Notes under the pieces: model-generated
What the model saw: only the letters and a program-made list of their open reading frames with translations
Database searches by the model: none
Told to the model about the DNA's origin: nothing
Assembly (NCBI GenBank): GCA_045807725.1
Contig: JBJMGV010000096.1
Coordinates: 62,001 to 126,000 of the forward strand
DNA from: DATENM01 sp045807725
GTDB lineage: Bacteria > Acidobacteriota > Blastocatellia > UBA7656
DNA length: 64,000 bases
Reading direction: 5' to 3'
In this document: positions 33,054 to 42,509 of the stretch, in pieces
Layout of the letters: every line of letters starts with the position of its first letter
Numbering within the stretch: the first letter of the stretch is position 1
Translations under genes and position numbers: made by a program

Positions 33054-34970
33054 CTATTGGGACAACGGGCCACCATCAATAAACTCTCTGTGCCACAATT
33101 CGAGCGTCAGCAGTTGGAAAATTTTCAAGTTGTTATCTTCGCGGCCCGAAAGGTTGTCGTCAATCAGTCGCCGCACGAATCCGTAATCGAAATAGCCGCG
33201 CCGCTTGATGTTGGTTTCCGATAACAAGTCTTCGACCATCTCGCGCAGGTCGCGCGCCAGCCACGCGCGCAGTGGCGCGCTGAAACCGGCCTTCTTGCGG
33301 TAGATGATCTCGCGCGGCAGCCACGCTTCCGCCGCGCGCTTAAGAATGTATTTGCGCGTCAGCCCCTTCAGCTTCAACCGCGCAGGGATGCGCGCCGCCA
33401 TTTCGATCAGCTCGTGGTCGAGCAGCGGCACGCGCACTTCCATAGAGCTAGCCATGCTCGTCTTATCCGTGTAGGCCAGGTTCAAACACGGCAGGAACGT
33501 CTTCAGGTCAACGTAGAGCATCTGGTTGATGAAGTCTTCGTCGGCTACGCGATCAAAGTAGCGGCGGTGTTCGCCGTACGCATCGAACTCGCGCGCCGCC
33601 TGCCGCATCTCGCCGCCATACAAGTCAGCTCTGTCGCGTTCGCTGAAGTATGTCCCGAAGCCGAGATAGCGTTCGCGTTCCGGCAGCGCCGCCGAGCGCG
33701 CCAGCTTCTTGGTATTTCTGAACAAGGCCGTGAACCGGCCCGGCTTCGCGCCGGGCAAGGCGGCTACGACCGGGCGCGAGATGAATGAGGGGATCAGGTT
33801 GTAAGCTTCGGCGACCTTCACCGCCGCGTGGCGCGGATAACCGGCGAAGACTTCGTCGCCGCCCATCCCTGAGATCAACACCGTCAATCGCTCGCGCGCC
33901 GTTTTGCAGATCAGGTAGCTGGTGATGATGGCCGGGTCGGCCACCGGCTCGTCCATGTGGTAGACGAGCTTCGGCAAGAGGTCGATCACCTGCGGCTCAA
34001 GGAAAGCTTCGTGGTAGTCCGTATCGAACTCGCGGCCCACGACGCGCGCGTACTTCACGTCGTCTTCGAGGATGTCATAGCGCAAGTCTTCTTTCGTGAA
34101 GCCGAACGTGTAAGTCGTCAGCCGTCGTTCGCTCGCGGCGGTCATCAGCGCAACGAGGCTAGACGAATCCAACCCGCCCGACAGGAACGCGCCGAGCGGC
34201 ACGTCGCTGACCATCTGCATCTCGGCGCTGCGCGTGATCTGTTCGCGCAGCCGCTCGACCCATTCGCTCTCCGTGATTGAATTGTCTTCGTTGAACTGAA
34301 CGTCCCAATACTCGAACGTTTCAACGCGACCGTTGCGATAAATGAGATAATGCGCCGGCAGCAGCTTATGAATGCCTTTGAAAACCGTCTTCGGGTCGGG
34401 CGTCCACAGGAAAGTCAGGAACTGATCGAGCGCCGCAAGATCAACGCTACGTTCAATGCCGGGAATGGCGAGTATTGCTTTGATTTCTGAGGCGAAGGCG
34501 AAGCCGGCGGGCGTGTCGGCGTAATAGAGCGGCTTGATGCCGAGTCGATCACGCGCCAGCAACAGCGACTCGTCGCGCGCATCCCAGATAGCCAGAGCGA
34601 ACATACCATTGAGGCGCGACAGAAAATCGCGGCCCCATTCGATGTAAGCATAGATGACGACTTCGGCATCCGAGTCCGAGCGAAAGCGGTGGCCGATAGA
34701 TTCGAGTTCGCGGCGCAGGCTTTTGAAGTTATAGATTTCGCCGTTGAAGGTGAGCCATATCTTGCCGCTCGCGTCAGCCATCGGCTCGTGACCGGCGGGC
34801 GATAGATCAATGATCGAGAGCCGCCGGTGTCCAAGCCCGATCTGCTGACCGTTAGCGGTCGTTGTAATGTAAATACCTTCGTCGTCCGGCCCGCGATGCG
34901 CGATGCGCGTCAGCATCGCGCGCATCAGCGACTCATCCACCTGGCCGGCAACGCCGCAGATTCCGCACAT
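33054..34970 (-). CDS. asnB: Asparagine synthase (glutamine-hydrolysing)
   Basis: A 638-residue class B asparagine synthetase. Cys2 (MCGICGVAG) is the nucleophile of the glutaminase domain (about 1-200), with HRRLSIIDLS and NGEIYNF. The synthetase domain (about 230-610) has the pyrophosphatase motif SGGLDSSSL and GMGGDEVFAGYPRH. It makes asparagine from aspartate, ATP and glutamine nitrogen. Members placed in polysaccharide clusters may instead amidate sugar acids. Neighbours here are glycan genes, so a role in surface glycan modification is possible. Length fits the longer exosortase/EPS-linked subgroup. Confidence 0.94.
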   Translation of the reverse strand: MCGICGVAGQVDESLMRAMLTRIAHRGPDDEGIYITTTANGQQIGLGHRRLSIIDLSPAGHEPMADASGKIWLTFNGEIYNFKSLRRELESIGHRFRSDSDAEVVIYAYIEWGRDFLSRLNGMFALAIWDARDESLLLARDRLGIKPLYYADTPAGFAFASEIKAILAIPGIERSVDLAALDQFLTFLWTPDPKTVFKGIHKLLPAHYLIYRNGRVETFEYWDVQFNEDNSITESEWVERLREQITRSAEMQMVSDVPLGAFLSGGLDSSSLVALMTAASERRLTTYTFGFTKEDLRYDILEDDVKYARVVGREFDTDYHEAFLEPQVIDLLPKLVYHMDEPVADPAIITSYLICKTARERLTVLISGMGGDEVFAGYPRHAAVKVAEAYNLIPSFISRPVVAALPGAKPGRFTALFRNTKKLARSAALPERERYLGFGTYFSERDRADLYGGEMRQAAREFDAYGEHRRYFDRVADEDFINQMLYVDLKTFLPCLNLAYTDKTSMASSMEVRVPLLDHELIEMAARIPARLKLKGLTRKYILKRAAEAWLPREIIYRKKAGFSAPLRAWLARDLREMVEDLLSETNIKRRGYFDYGFVRRLIDDNLSGREDNNLKIFQLLTLELWHREFIDGGPLSQ

Positions 34971-35041
34971 AATTCGATTGTCCAGTGAACCGGCAGAAAT
35001 CTCAAATCAGAAACCGAGAATCGTTTACAGCCGAGGGCCGT

Positions 35042-35947
35042 TCATTTGAGCAGGAAGACATCGCCGGCGATAGTGACGAAGAGAATCACGCTGACAAAGG
35101 CGTTGGTCGTAAAGAACGCGGCGTTCAGTCGTGACAGGTCGTCGGCCTTAACGATGCTGTGTTGATAGACCAGCAGCGCGCCGGTCAGCATCACGCCCAG
35201 CAGTCCGAGCCAGCCGAGATGCGCCAGCGCGAAGAAGACGACCAGCGTCGCAAACATCAACGTGTGAATGGCGCGAGCAATCCACAACGCGCGGCCAACG
35301 CCGAAGCGTTGCGGAATCGAATGCAGGCCGCTGCGCCGATCAAACTCGACATCCTGGCAGGCGTACAACACGTCGAAGCCGGCAGTCCACAACATCACCG
35401 CAAGCGACAACAACACGGGCAGCAGATTCAATTCGCCTTTGATGGCAATCCACGCGCCCGACGGCGCGATGGCGAGACACCAGCCCAACACGAGATGCGA
35501 GAGTGATGTGAATCGCTTGGCGTAAGAGTAGAGGAAGACCGACCCCAGCGCGACCGGCGATAACATGAGCGTGAGGCGATTGAGCTGCGAAGCGGCGATC
35601 AAAAAGAGCAGCGATGAGGCCATCGTGAAGGCCCACGCGAAGCGCACGTCGAGCAAGCCGGCAGGCAATGCCCGCATCGCCGTGCGCGGGTTGGCCGCAT
35701 CAATTCGGCGGTCGGCGATGCGATTGAAAGTCATCGCCGCCGAGCGCGCGCCGATCATTGCTAATGTAATCCAGATGACTTTATTGATCCAGAAGCTCGC
35801 GGGCTGCGCCGCTACTTCACGGGCCGCGAGCGTCGCGCCTAGAAACGCGAACGGCAGCGCGAACAGCGTGTGCTCGATCTTTATCATTTCGAGCGTGACG
35901 CGGAGCCGTTCGGCAAAAGGCATCTTCCTGGCCGGAGCATTCGACAT
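35042..35947 (-). CDS. ubiA: UbiA-type prenyltransferase
   Basis: A ~301-residue membrane enzyme with about eight helices. The two Asp-rich prenyl-diphosphate motifs are present: NRIADRRID (with NPRTAMRALPAG behind it) and CQDVEFDRRSGLHSIPQRFG. It joins a polyprenyl chain to 4-hydroxybenzoate or a related aromatic acid in quinone biosynthesis; in menaquinone users, the similar MqnP acts on a futalosine-pathway acid. The flavin prenyltransferase gene lies 4 nt upstream on the same strand, supporting a quinone pathway. ATG 35947 is chosen because it avoids overlap with that gene. Confidence 0.9.
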   Translation of the reverse strand: MSNAPARKMPFAERLRVTLEMIKIEHTLFALPFAFLGATLAAREVAAQPASFWINKVIWITLAMIGARSAAMTFNRIADRRIDAANPRTAMRALPAGLLDVRFAWAFTMASSLLFLIAASQLNRLTLMLSPVALGSVFLYSYAKRFTSLSHLVLGWCLAIAPSGAWIAIKGELNLLPVLLSLAVMLWTAGFDVLYACQDVEFDRRSGLHSIPQRFGVGRALWIARAIHTLMFATLVVFFALAHLGWLGLLGVMLTGALLVYQHSIVKADDLSRLNAAFFTTNAFVSVILFVTIAGDVFLLK

Positions 35948-35951
35948 AGCT

Positions 35952-36566
35952 TTACGACACTTTGCTGACATCGCCGCGCCAGACGGTTTCTTGTGAATGG
36001 GCGACGCCGAGATGATCCATCACGCGATAGACGAAGTGATCGACCAGCCCTTCAATGTCTGCCGGTCGGTGATAAAACGCCGGCATCGCCGGCACGATCA
36101 TTGCGCCCGCCTGCCGCAGCCGCAGCAGATTCTCAAGGTGAATCGTTGAAAGCGGCGTCTCGCGCGGCACGAGCACGAGCTTGCGGCCTTCTTTCAAGCA
36201 AACGTCCGCCGCGCGGTGCAGCAGGTTGCGGGCCGCGCCCGATGCCAGCACGCCGAGCGTTGAAGCCGAGCACGGAATGATCGTCATCGCATCCACAGGA
36301 TAAGAGCCTGATGCGATGGCTGCGCCGATGTCGCCGGCGTGGAAGAAGACCGTCTTGGCCGATGGTCGTTTGATTAAAGCGGCGATCATCTGATCGGTGT
36401 CAGCGGTCGCGGTGATGTCTAACTCGTCGGCCATCACGCGGCGGGCCGGGCCGCTGATGACCAGATTGATCTGCCGCACGTCGGGGCTGGCGTCGAGCTG
36501 CATCAACAACCGCTGCGCATAGATGACGCCGCTCGCGCCACTGATTGCTACCGTTATGCTTTTCAC
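35952..36566 (-). CDS. ubiX: Flavin prenyltransferase UbiX
   Basis: A ~204-residue flavoprotein that makes prenylated FMN, the cofactor of UbiD-type decarboxylases. Family blocks: ITVAISGASGVIYAQRLL at the start, FHAGDIGAAIASGSYPVDAMTIIPCSASTLG, LVLVPRETPLSTIHLENLLRL and GAMIVPAMPAFYH (quoted in parts of at most 20: IPCSASTLGVLASG). GTG 36566 gives the family N-terminus; ATG 36599 would add 11 residues. It is followed after 4 nt by ubiA, so the two are one operon for quinone synthesis. No ubiD is visible here. Confidence 0.93.
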   Translation of the reverse strand: MKSITVAISGASGVIYAQRLLMQLDASPDVRQINLVISGPARRVMADELDITATADTDQMIAALIKRPSAKTVFFHAGDIGAAIASGSYPVDAMTIIPCSASTLGVLASGAARNLLHRAADVCLKEGRKLVLVPRETPLSTIHLENLLRLRQAGAMIVPAMPAFYHRPADIEGLVDHFVYRVMDHLGVAHSQETVWRGDVSKVS

Positions 36567-36627
36567 TTCTCGTATTCTAACGGCGCGTCCGTGGAGCATC
36601 AAGAAAAGGGCCGGCACAAACTTAGGA

Positions 36628-37884
36628 TCATTCGTACCTGAGCGATTGGATCGGGTCCATACGCGAGGCGCGCAGGGCCGGCCACAATCCACTGGCGAGG
36701 CCGACGAAGACCAGTATGCTGGTCGCTGCGATCAACACGTCGGGCGATAGCAGCAGGTGTATGTCGGTTTGTCCCGAAGCGTCTTCGAGCAGTTCGGCCA
36801 AAAACGGGCGCGTGCCGATCAGCAGGGCCAGCCCGTATGACAGCAGGATGCCGAGCAGTCCGCCTAAGAACGTGATGACCATGCCTTCGAGCAGGAACTG
36901 AAAGAGGATGTGCCGGCGGCGCGCGCCCAGCGCCTTGCGCACGCCGACTTCGCGCGTGCGCTCGGTGACGCTGACCAGCATAATGTTCATCACGCCGACG
37001 CCGCCGATCATCAACGTGATCGCGCCGATGAAACCGAGGATGAGCTTCAGACCATTGGTGATGCCGCTCAGAGTTTTGCTGTTCTCTACTGAGTCCATCA
37101 GGTTGACGGCGCGTTCGTCGCGCGCGTCGTAGTGATAGCGCGCCGCCAGCGTCTCGCGCACCTGCTTGACGGCAGTGGGTTGTTGCGCGGGGTCTACGGT
37201 CTGAAAGACGATGTTGCTCAGGTAGGTCGTATCCCACAACTGGTTGACGACCGTATGAGGAATGAAGACGCAGTACTTATCGGGCGAGTAATAACTCGAC
37301 ATCTGCACTTTGTCGGCGAGCACGCCGACGACTTCAAACGAGAGGCCGCCGATGCGCACAGTCTCGCCAACCGCCGGGCTGCTGCCGAACAGCTTGCGCA
37401 TAATTTCGTGGCCGAGGAAGACGACGCGGCGGCGTTTATCTACGTCTTCAGCGTTGAGAAAGCGCCCGCCGTCGGGAATCTCTGCGCGCATCAAGCCGTA
37501 TTCGGGCGCGACGCCGCGCACGGTCGCCGAGGTCGAGCGATTGCCATACGTCACCTGCTGACCCTGCACGTATTCGGGGCTGACGTGTTTGATGACGCCG
37601 AGTTCTTTGATCGCGTCAACGTCTTCTGCTTTGAGCTGAATGCGGCGACCGGCGCGCTCACCGCCGGCTTGCAGGCTGGTCTGTCCCGGCCAGATAACCA
37701 CCGTGCCGTCAGAGAACGCGCCGCGAAAGCCGAGGATCAACGCGTTGTGAAAGCCGTTGCCATACGCCATCAGAATGACGACCGTGACGATACCCCACGC
37801 AATCCCTAACAGCGTCAGCGACGCGCGAAAGCGATTGTGGAACAGCGCGTAGAGGGCTTGCAAAAAGACTTCTTTGATCAGCAC
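36628..37884 (-). CDS. FtsX-type ABC transporter permease (MacB-like)
   Basis: A 418-residue permease with the MacB/FtsX layout: an N-terminal helix (TLLGIAWGIVTVVILMAYGNG), a ~220-residue periplasmic domain, and three C-terminal helices (IGAITLMIGGVGVMNIMLVSVTERTREVGVRKALGARR spans the coupling region; key part VSVTERTREVGVRKALGA). It has no ATPase domain, unlike E. coli MacB. It lies downstream of a paralogous permease and a MacA-like adaptor. Together they form a tripartite efflux or lipoprotein-handling complex, but the ATPase must come from elsewhere. Confidence 0.9.
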   Translation of the reverse strand: MLIKEVFLQALYALFHNRFRASLTLLGIAWGIVTVVILMAYGNGFHNALILGFRGAFSDGTVVIWPGQTSLQAGGERAGRRIQLKAEDVDAIKELGVIKHVSPEYVQGQQVTYGNRSTSATVRGVAPEYGLMRAEIPDGGRFLNAEDVDKRRRVVFLGHEIMRKLFGSSPAVGETVRIGGLSFEVVGVLADKVQMSSYYSPDKYCVFIPHTVVNQLWDTTYLSNIVFQTVDPAQQPTAVKQVRETLAARYHYDARDERAVNLMDSVENSKTLSGITNGLKLILGFIGAITLMIGGVGVMNIMLVSVTERTREVGVRKALGARRRHILFQFLLEGMVITFLGGLLGILLSYGLALLIGTRPFLAELLEDASGQTDIHLLLSPDVLIAATSILVFVGLASGLWPALRASRMDPIQSLRYE

Positions 37885-37895
37885 GGTCGTCTCTC

Positions 37896-39194
37896 CTAAA
37901 ATTCAAACCGCAAGGCTTCGATGGGCGGCATCTCGGCGGCGCGGCGCGCGGGGTAAAGCGATGCCAGCGCGCCGATCAACACCAGCACGAGGATGGCGAA
38001 GGCGGCAATCTGCCACGTCAGGATCATTCCCGCGAACCGATCCGGCATCGGCGCGAGGTTGATGAGCCGGCACAATCCAATGCCTAAGCCCAAGCCGATT
38101 GCGCCACTCAGCAAGGTCAGCAGCAATCCTTCGCTTAAAAACTGTCGCTGGATATTGCTCGAAGTGGCTCCCAAAGCCTTACGCACGCCAATCTCTTTCG
38201 TCCGCTCTTTGACGGCGATGAGCATGATGTTCATCACGCCGATGCCGCCCAGCGCCAGCGTGATGATGCTGACGGCGATGAAGAACTCTTTCATGCTGCC
38301 GATAATCTTCGTGAACATCACCGATGCGATGGCCGTGTTCCACATTGAAAGCGCTTCGCGGTCTTGCGGGTCGAAGTCGTGGCGCGGCGCGAGAATCTGG
38401 CGTATCTCGGTTTCGACCGGCCCCGTATTATCAAACAGCCCCTTGCCTTCTTTGCCCGAACGATGCGTCAACTCGTCGGCGACTTCATCAAACGGCGACG
38501 CGATGATCGTCGAGAGCGAATCCGCCGTGTCCATGCCGCCGCGCAGCGGGAAGTCTTTGCGCATCGCTTCGTAGGGGACGAACAGGCGGTTGTTGTCGGG
38601 GCCGGTGTAGTTCGAGTCCTGCGTCTTCTTGCGAATCTTACCGATGACCGTGTAAGGCACGCCGTTGAGCGTGACGGTGGCATCAATCGGGTCGCGGTCG
38701 GCGAACAGTTGCTTCGACACGTCGTAGCCCATAATCACGACGCGCCGCGCTTCACTGTTGTCGGCTTCGTTCATCAAGCGCCCGCGCTCAAGCTCGATGG
38801 TGCGAATCTGCTGATAGACCGGCCAGACGCCGCTGACGCCTGCGGACGCAGCGTTGAATGCGCTCTTGATCTTCACGCCGCCCATAATCTCCGGCGAGAT
38901 GTATTGCAAGAGCTTCGACTTTTCCTGAATCGCGTACACGTCGCTGATGTCGAGTCGAATGATGCGGCCCGCGCGCTCGCCGCCGGCCTGCATACTGGTG
39001 CGCCCGTTGCGGACGATGAGGATGTTCTTGCCCAGCTCGCGCATAACTTTCATATTGCCGCGCTGAAAGCCTTCGCTGACCGCCGACAGGATGACGATGG
39101 AGATAATGCCCCACGTGATCCCGAACATCGTCAGAAAGCTGCGCAGCTTGTTCGCCGCGAGATTGGCCAGAGTCTGTCGAAACAGTTCGTTCAT
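37896..39194 (-). CDS. FtsX-type ABC transporter permease (MacB-like), paralogue
   Basis: A 432-residue permease with the same fold as the next gene and about 11 nt away from it. N-terminal helix TMFGITWGIISIVILSAVSEG; periplasmic domain; final helices after LALGGIGVMNIMLIAVKERT with coupling motif KEIGVRKALGATSSNI. Two different permeases would form a heterodimer. No ATPase domain is present. The adaptor gene lies 106 nt upstream, separated by a heptad hairpin that fills the gap. Substrate unknown: relatives move macrolides, peptides or lipoproteins. Confidence 0.9.
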   Translation of the reverse strand: MNELFRQTLANLAANKLRSFLTMFGITWGIISIVILSAVSEGFQRGNMKVMRELGKNILIVRNGRTSMQAGGERAGRIIRLDISDVYAIQEKSKLLQYISPEIMGGVKIKSAFNAASAGVSGVWPVYQQIRTIELERGRLMNEADNSEARRVVIMGYDVSKQLFADRDPIDATVTLNGVPYTVIGKIRKKTQDSNYTGPDNNRLFVPYEAMRKDFPLRGGMDTADSLSTIIASPFDEVADELTHRSGKEGKGLFDNTGPVETEIRQILAPRHDFDPQDREALSMWNTAIASVMFTKIIGSMKEFFIAVSIITLALGGIGVMNIMLIAVKERTKEIGVRKALGATSSNIQRQFLSEGLLLTLLSGAIGLGLGIGLCRLINLAPMPDRFAGMILTWQIAAFAILVLVLIGALASLYPARRAAEMPPIEALRFEF

Positions 39195-39204
39195 AGCGCG
39201 CCGC

Positions 39205-39300
39205 AGGATACAGGATTCGGGATTCAGGATTCAGGGTGAAAACAACGGCGTTTAGCGCCGACCTCTTTTCCCTCCCTGAATCCTGTATCCTGTATCCTGA
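39205..39300. repeat. Inverted GATACAG/GATTCAG heptad repeat between adaptor and permease genes
   Basis: The left arm (39205-39236) and inverted right arm (39274-39300) are built from GATACAG and GATTCAG heptads. An inner CGGCGTTTAGCGCCG hairpin lies in the loop. The right arm abuts the TAG stop of the adaptor gene. The left arm ends 10 nt before the permease start codon. Confidence 0.85.
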
Positions 39301-40500
39301 CTACTGAAGAATGATCTGCTGATTCTCACTGATGCCGTCGAGCACTTCGGTCTTCGTGCCGTTGCTGACGCCGACCTTGATGGGACGGCGCTCGCGGCCC
39401 GTCACTGTGGCCGGCGCGGGAACCTCGACCGAAGGGTTGCGCTGCGCGTCGTAGGCAATCGCGCTTTCGGGGATAATCAATGTGGCCTTGCGCTCTTCGA
39501 GAATGATCTCGGCATTGGCCGTCATATTGGCGCGCAGTTCGCCGCCGGGGTTGTTGATCGAAACCCTCACCTCGAAGCTGACGACGTTGTCTTTCTCTGC
39601 GCCCATCGGCGAAATCTGCGTGACGTGGCCTTCAAAGATTCGATCCTTGAACGTCTCGACCTTGATGCGCGCCGGCTGGTTGAGCCGAACAAGGCCGATA
39701 TCGGCCTCGTCCACTTTGCCTTTCACATAGACCTGGCTGATGTCGCCCAACACCATTACGAGCGTCGCCGCCGCGCCCATATTCAAAATGGATGAGACAG
39801 GGCTGCCGATCTCAATGTCGCGCGACAGCACGACGGCTTTGATGGGCGAGCGGATGGTGGCGTTGTTGAGTTCTTCTTCGGCGCGCTCGACGGCGGCTTT
39901 CGATTGGCCGACCATCGCTTGCGCTTGCGCGATGCGCGCTTCGCTGACGCTCAACTGCGAGTGCGCGACGTGCTGGCGATTCTCAGCCTGTTCGAGCGGG
40001 CGGTGCGCGTCGTCGAGGTCTTGCTGGGAGATGAGTCCGTTCTTGAAAAGTTTTTCGATACGCTCAACGTTGCGGCGCGCGAAGCTTACGTCGGGGCTGT
40101 CGGCTTCAATCTGGTTCTTGCGATATTCGGCCTGCGCAGCGGTGAGGTTCGATTCGGCATTCAGCATCGCGGCGCGCGCCTCGCGCAGTCGCGCCGACAG
40201 GTTGTCCTTGTCGAGTTCGGCCAACACCTGGCCCGGCTCAACCGTATCGCCGATGTTGACCTTCAGTTCTTTGATGATGCCGTTGGCCTTCGACTTGATT
40301 TCAACTTTAGAGATCGGCTCGACGCGGCCCGTGGCGACGACCGAGCGCGCCAGATCGCCGCGCACAACCGTCGTCAGTTTCGACGGATCAATCTCGGCCT
40401 TTGCGCGCGTCATCCGCGTCAGGCCGAAGCCGCCGAGCGCCGCTACAATCAGCAATGCCGCCGACACCACTATCCACTTACGCGATTTCTTGCTCGCCAT
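39301..40500 (-). CDS. MacA-like periplasmic adaptor (HlyD/RND type)
   Basis: A ~399-residue membrane-fusion protein. One N-terminal helix (WIVVSAALLIVAALGGF) anchors it, then the lipoyl half VEPISKVEIKSKANGIIKEL, a long coiled-coil hairpin (about 95-205, rich in AEYRKNQIEAD-type heptads), the second lipoyl half (IRSPIKAVVLSRDIEIGSPV) and a beta-barrel domain. It bridges the two FtsX-type permeases downstream to an outer-membrane channel. It is the first gene of the unit. Start ATG 40500 is chosen over 40506 on family fit. No TolC-like gene is nearby. Confidence 0.92.
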   Translation of the reverse strand: MASKKSRKWIVVSAALLIVAALGGFGLTRMTRAKAEIDPSKLTTVVRGDLARSVVATGRVEPISKVEIKSKANGIIKELKVNIGDTVEPGQVLAELDKDNLSARLREARAAMLNAESNLTAAQAEYRKNQIEADSPDVSFARRNVERIEKLFKNGLISQQDLDDAHRPLEQAENRQHVAHSQLSVSEARIAQAQAMVGQSKAAVERAEEELNNATIRSPIKAVVLSRDIEIGSPVSSILNMGAAATLVMVLGDISQVYVKGKVDEADIGLVRLNQPARIKVETFKDRIFEGHVTQISPMGAEKDNVVSFEVRVSINNPGGELRANMTANAEIILEERKATLIIPESAIAYDAQRNPSVEVPAPATVTGRERRPIKVGVSNGTKTEVLDGISENQQIILQ

Positions 40501-40771
40501 AAACAACCTCGTATTGCTGCGGATTTCGGATGATTGCGTTCCACCGACTCATACGGCACTGCTCAGAATCGTGTTCCGGCTTTCTCAGCCGGTGATGCCA
40601 GTGACGATGAACAATGCGCCGCCTCCGCGAACCAATTGCGCGTGACCGCGCCGCCTCCGCGATAGACTCGCTGTTCAAAGATACGCACCCGCGCAGTCGC
40701 AAAGGTGCAGTCTTTTGCCACTCATTCATCGCTGGTGAGTGATCGGAGGAGGGAAATGGTCGCAGAAAAAA

Positions 40772-42130
40772 TCAGATGGTCGTTGGATACATTCGTCTGA
40801 GCGTCGCGTTCACGCGCGATTGCAGCGCGGCTTCATCGAGCGTCTTCACTTCACGGCCATCGAACAAGACACGGCCAGCAACGACGGTGTGACGAACATC
40901 ACAAGCCGTCGCGCTAAAGACAATCGCCGATGCTGCGTCATGCACCGGCGCGTTGTGCGTAGCCGATAGATCAATCACGATCAGGTCGGCCTGCTTGCCG
41001 GCTTCGAGCGAGCCTGTGCGGTCATCGAGTCTTAGAGCCAGTGCGCCGTCAATCGTCGCCAGTCGCAGAAGCCGGTCGGCTGAAGGGCGCTCGAAATCTT
41101 TCGACGCGGCGCGGTGAATCAGGCCGCAGAACCGCGCTTCGTCAATCAGGTCGCAACGGTTATTTGAAGCGACGCTGTCCGTGCCCATTCCAACAGTCAC
41201 GCCCGCGTCGAGCATCGCAAGCAGCGGCGCGATGCCGTGGCCGAGCTTGGCGTTCGACTTCGGGCAATGAGCGACGCGGGCGCGACGGCGTGCGAGCAGG
41301 GCAATCTCTTCGTCATCGGCGCGGACGCAATGTACAAGCAGGGGCGACGCGGCGAGCACGCCGAGCCGTTCAAAGTATTTGATTGTTGAGACGCCGGGCG
41401 CTTGCCAATCAATGCCGCGCTTACGCAAGCCTTCGGCGAATTCGCCCGTGCCGGCGATCAGCATATCCTGCTCCGCCTGCGATTCCGCCGCGTGGATGCA
41501 CACGTCGAGCGACTGGCGCGCGGCGTATTCGGTCGCCAGTTGGAACAGTCGCGCTGAAACCGTGTACGGCGCGTGTGGCGAGATGCCGATGCGCGTCAAT
41601 GCCGTCTCTTGCTCGCGCATCTCTGTGACTTTGGCTTGCAAATCGGCAAGGCTCTGTTCGGCGACATTCGGATCAGGGCCAAAGCATTCTCTGTAAGCTA
41701 TACCACGCAACCCGCTCGCTAGCAGCGCGTCAAAAGCGGCGCGCGAATCGCCGGTGTCGGCAAGCGTAGTGACGCCGGCGCGAATCGCCTCTGCCGCGCC
41801 CAACAACGCGCTCGCCTGCAAGTCGTCGAACGTGAGCCGTTCGTATTTGGTCATCGTCAGCTTGAGTATCCAATCGCGGAAGCCGAGGTCTTCGAGAAAG
41901 CCGCGCATCAAGGTCAACTCAAGATGGCTGTGCGTGTTGATGAAGCCGGGCAGGATGGCGGCGCGGCCAAAGTCCATTCGCTCAATGTCGTTGAACTCGG
42001 CGCGTGATTCGACTTCAGGGCGTGGGCCGACAAAAGCGATGCGGTCGTCTTCGATCACGACCGCGCCGTCAGAGATCGGCGATGACGTGATGGGCAAAAC
42101 CCATTCGGCGAAATAGATTCGTTTGGCCAT
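40772..42130 (-). CDS. Amidohydrolase, deaminase type (ATZ/TRZ family)
   Basis: A 452-residue metal-dependent hydrolase. The zinc-binding HxH is in NTHSHLELTLMRG, a third His is in ISPHAPYTVS, a fourth in CIHAAESQAEQ (with the catalytic Glu region following), and the metal Asp is in VGMGTDSVASNN. This pattern fits S-adenosylhomocysteine/5'-methylthioadenosine deaminases and guanine- or triazine-deaminase relatives. HCPKSNAKLGHGIAP is the usual motif in that group. The substrate is not certain. The gene is transcribed alone; 271 bp upstream of the MacA-like gene is non-coding. Confidence 0.92.
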   Translation of the reverse strand: MAKRIYFAEWVLPITSSPISDGAVVIEDDRIAFVGPRPEVESRAEFNDIERMDFGRAAILPGFINTHSHLELTLMRGFLEDLGFRDWILKLTMTKYERLTFDDLQASALLGAAEAIRAGVTTLADTGDSRAAFDALLASGLRGIAYRECFGPDPNVAEQSLADLQAKVTEMREQETALTRIGISPHAPYTVSARLFQLATEYAARQSLDVCIHAAESQAEQDMLIAGTGEFAEGLRKRGIDWQAPGVSTIKYFERLGVLAASPLLVHCVRADDEEIALLARRRARVAHCPKSNAKLGHGIAPLLAMLDAGVTVGMGTDSVASNNRCDLIDEARFCGLIHRAASKDFERPSADRLLRLATIDGALALRLDDRTGSLEAGKQADLIVIDLSATHNAPVHDAASAIVFSATACDVRHTVVAGRVLFDGREVKTLDEAALQSRVNATLRRMYPTTI

Positions 42131-42314
42131 CGCCGATGATTAGACACTAACTGACCCGTTCATTTCCACCGCGATCTAACAATGGGCTGTTGCCGTCAAA
42201 GCGACGTTGATAAAGTCGTAGCGGCTCAACCGTGCTAGACTTTTAGTTTTGTAAGTGATACACCATACTCATCAAACGGGTCCGTGCTTACCCTTCAACG
42301 CAGGAGGTTGCAAA

Positions 42315-42509
42315 ATGAGACGTTACTATTTCAGCTTGATGCTTCCACTCGTGCTGCTGGTCAGCGGGTTCGCTATGCCGCCGCAGCAAACTCCTGAGAA
42401 AGCCGCGCAGGAGGCCGCCGAATCGTGGCTGCGTTTGATTGACGCGGGCCAGTACGCCGAAAGCTGGGACGAGTTAGCGGAAGTCGCCAAAGCCAAAGGC
42501 CGGCGATGA
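42315..42509 (+). pseudogene. Truncated DUF4019-type exported protein
   Basis: AGGAGG (42302-42307) before ATG 42315 starts a protein with a signal peptide (YYFSLMLPLVLLVSGFAM) and then AQEAAESWLRLIDAGQYAESWDELAEVAK (key part ESWLRLIDAGQYAESWDE). This is the N-terminal part of the DUF4019 family, whose members are ~130-150 residues. Here the frame stops after 64 residues, before most of the domain. The bases that follow belong to an unrelated TonB-like C-terminus, so a deletion has probably joined two genes. Confidence 0.7.
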
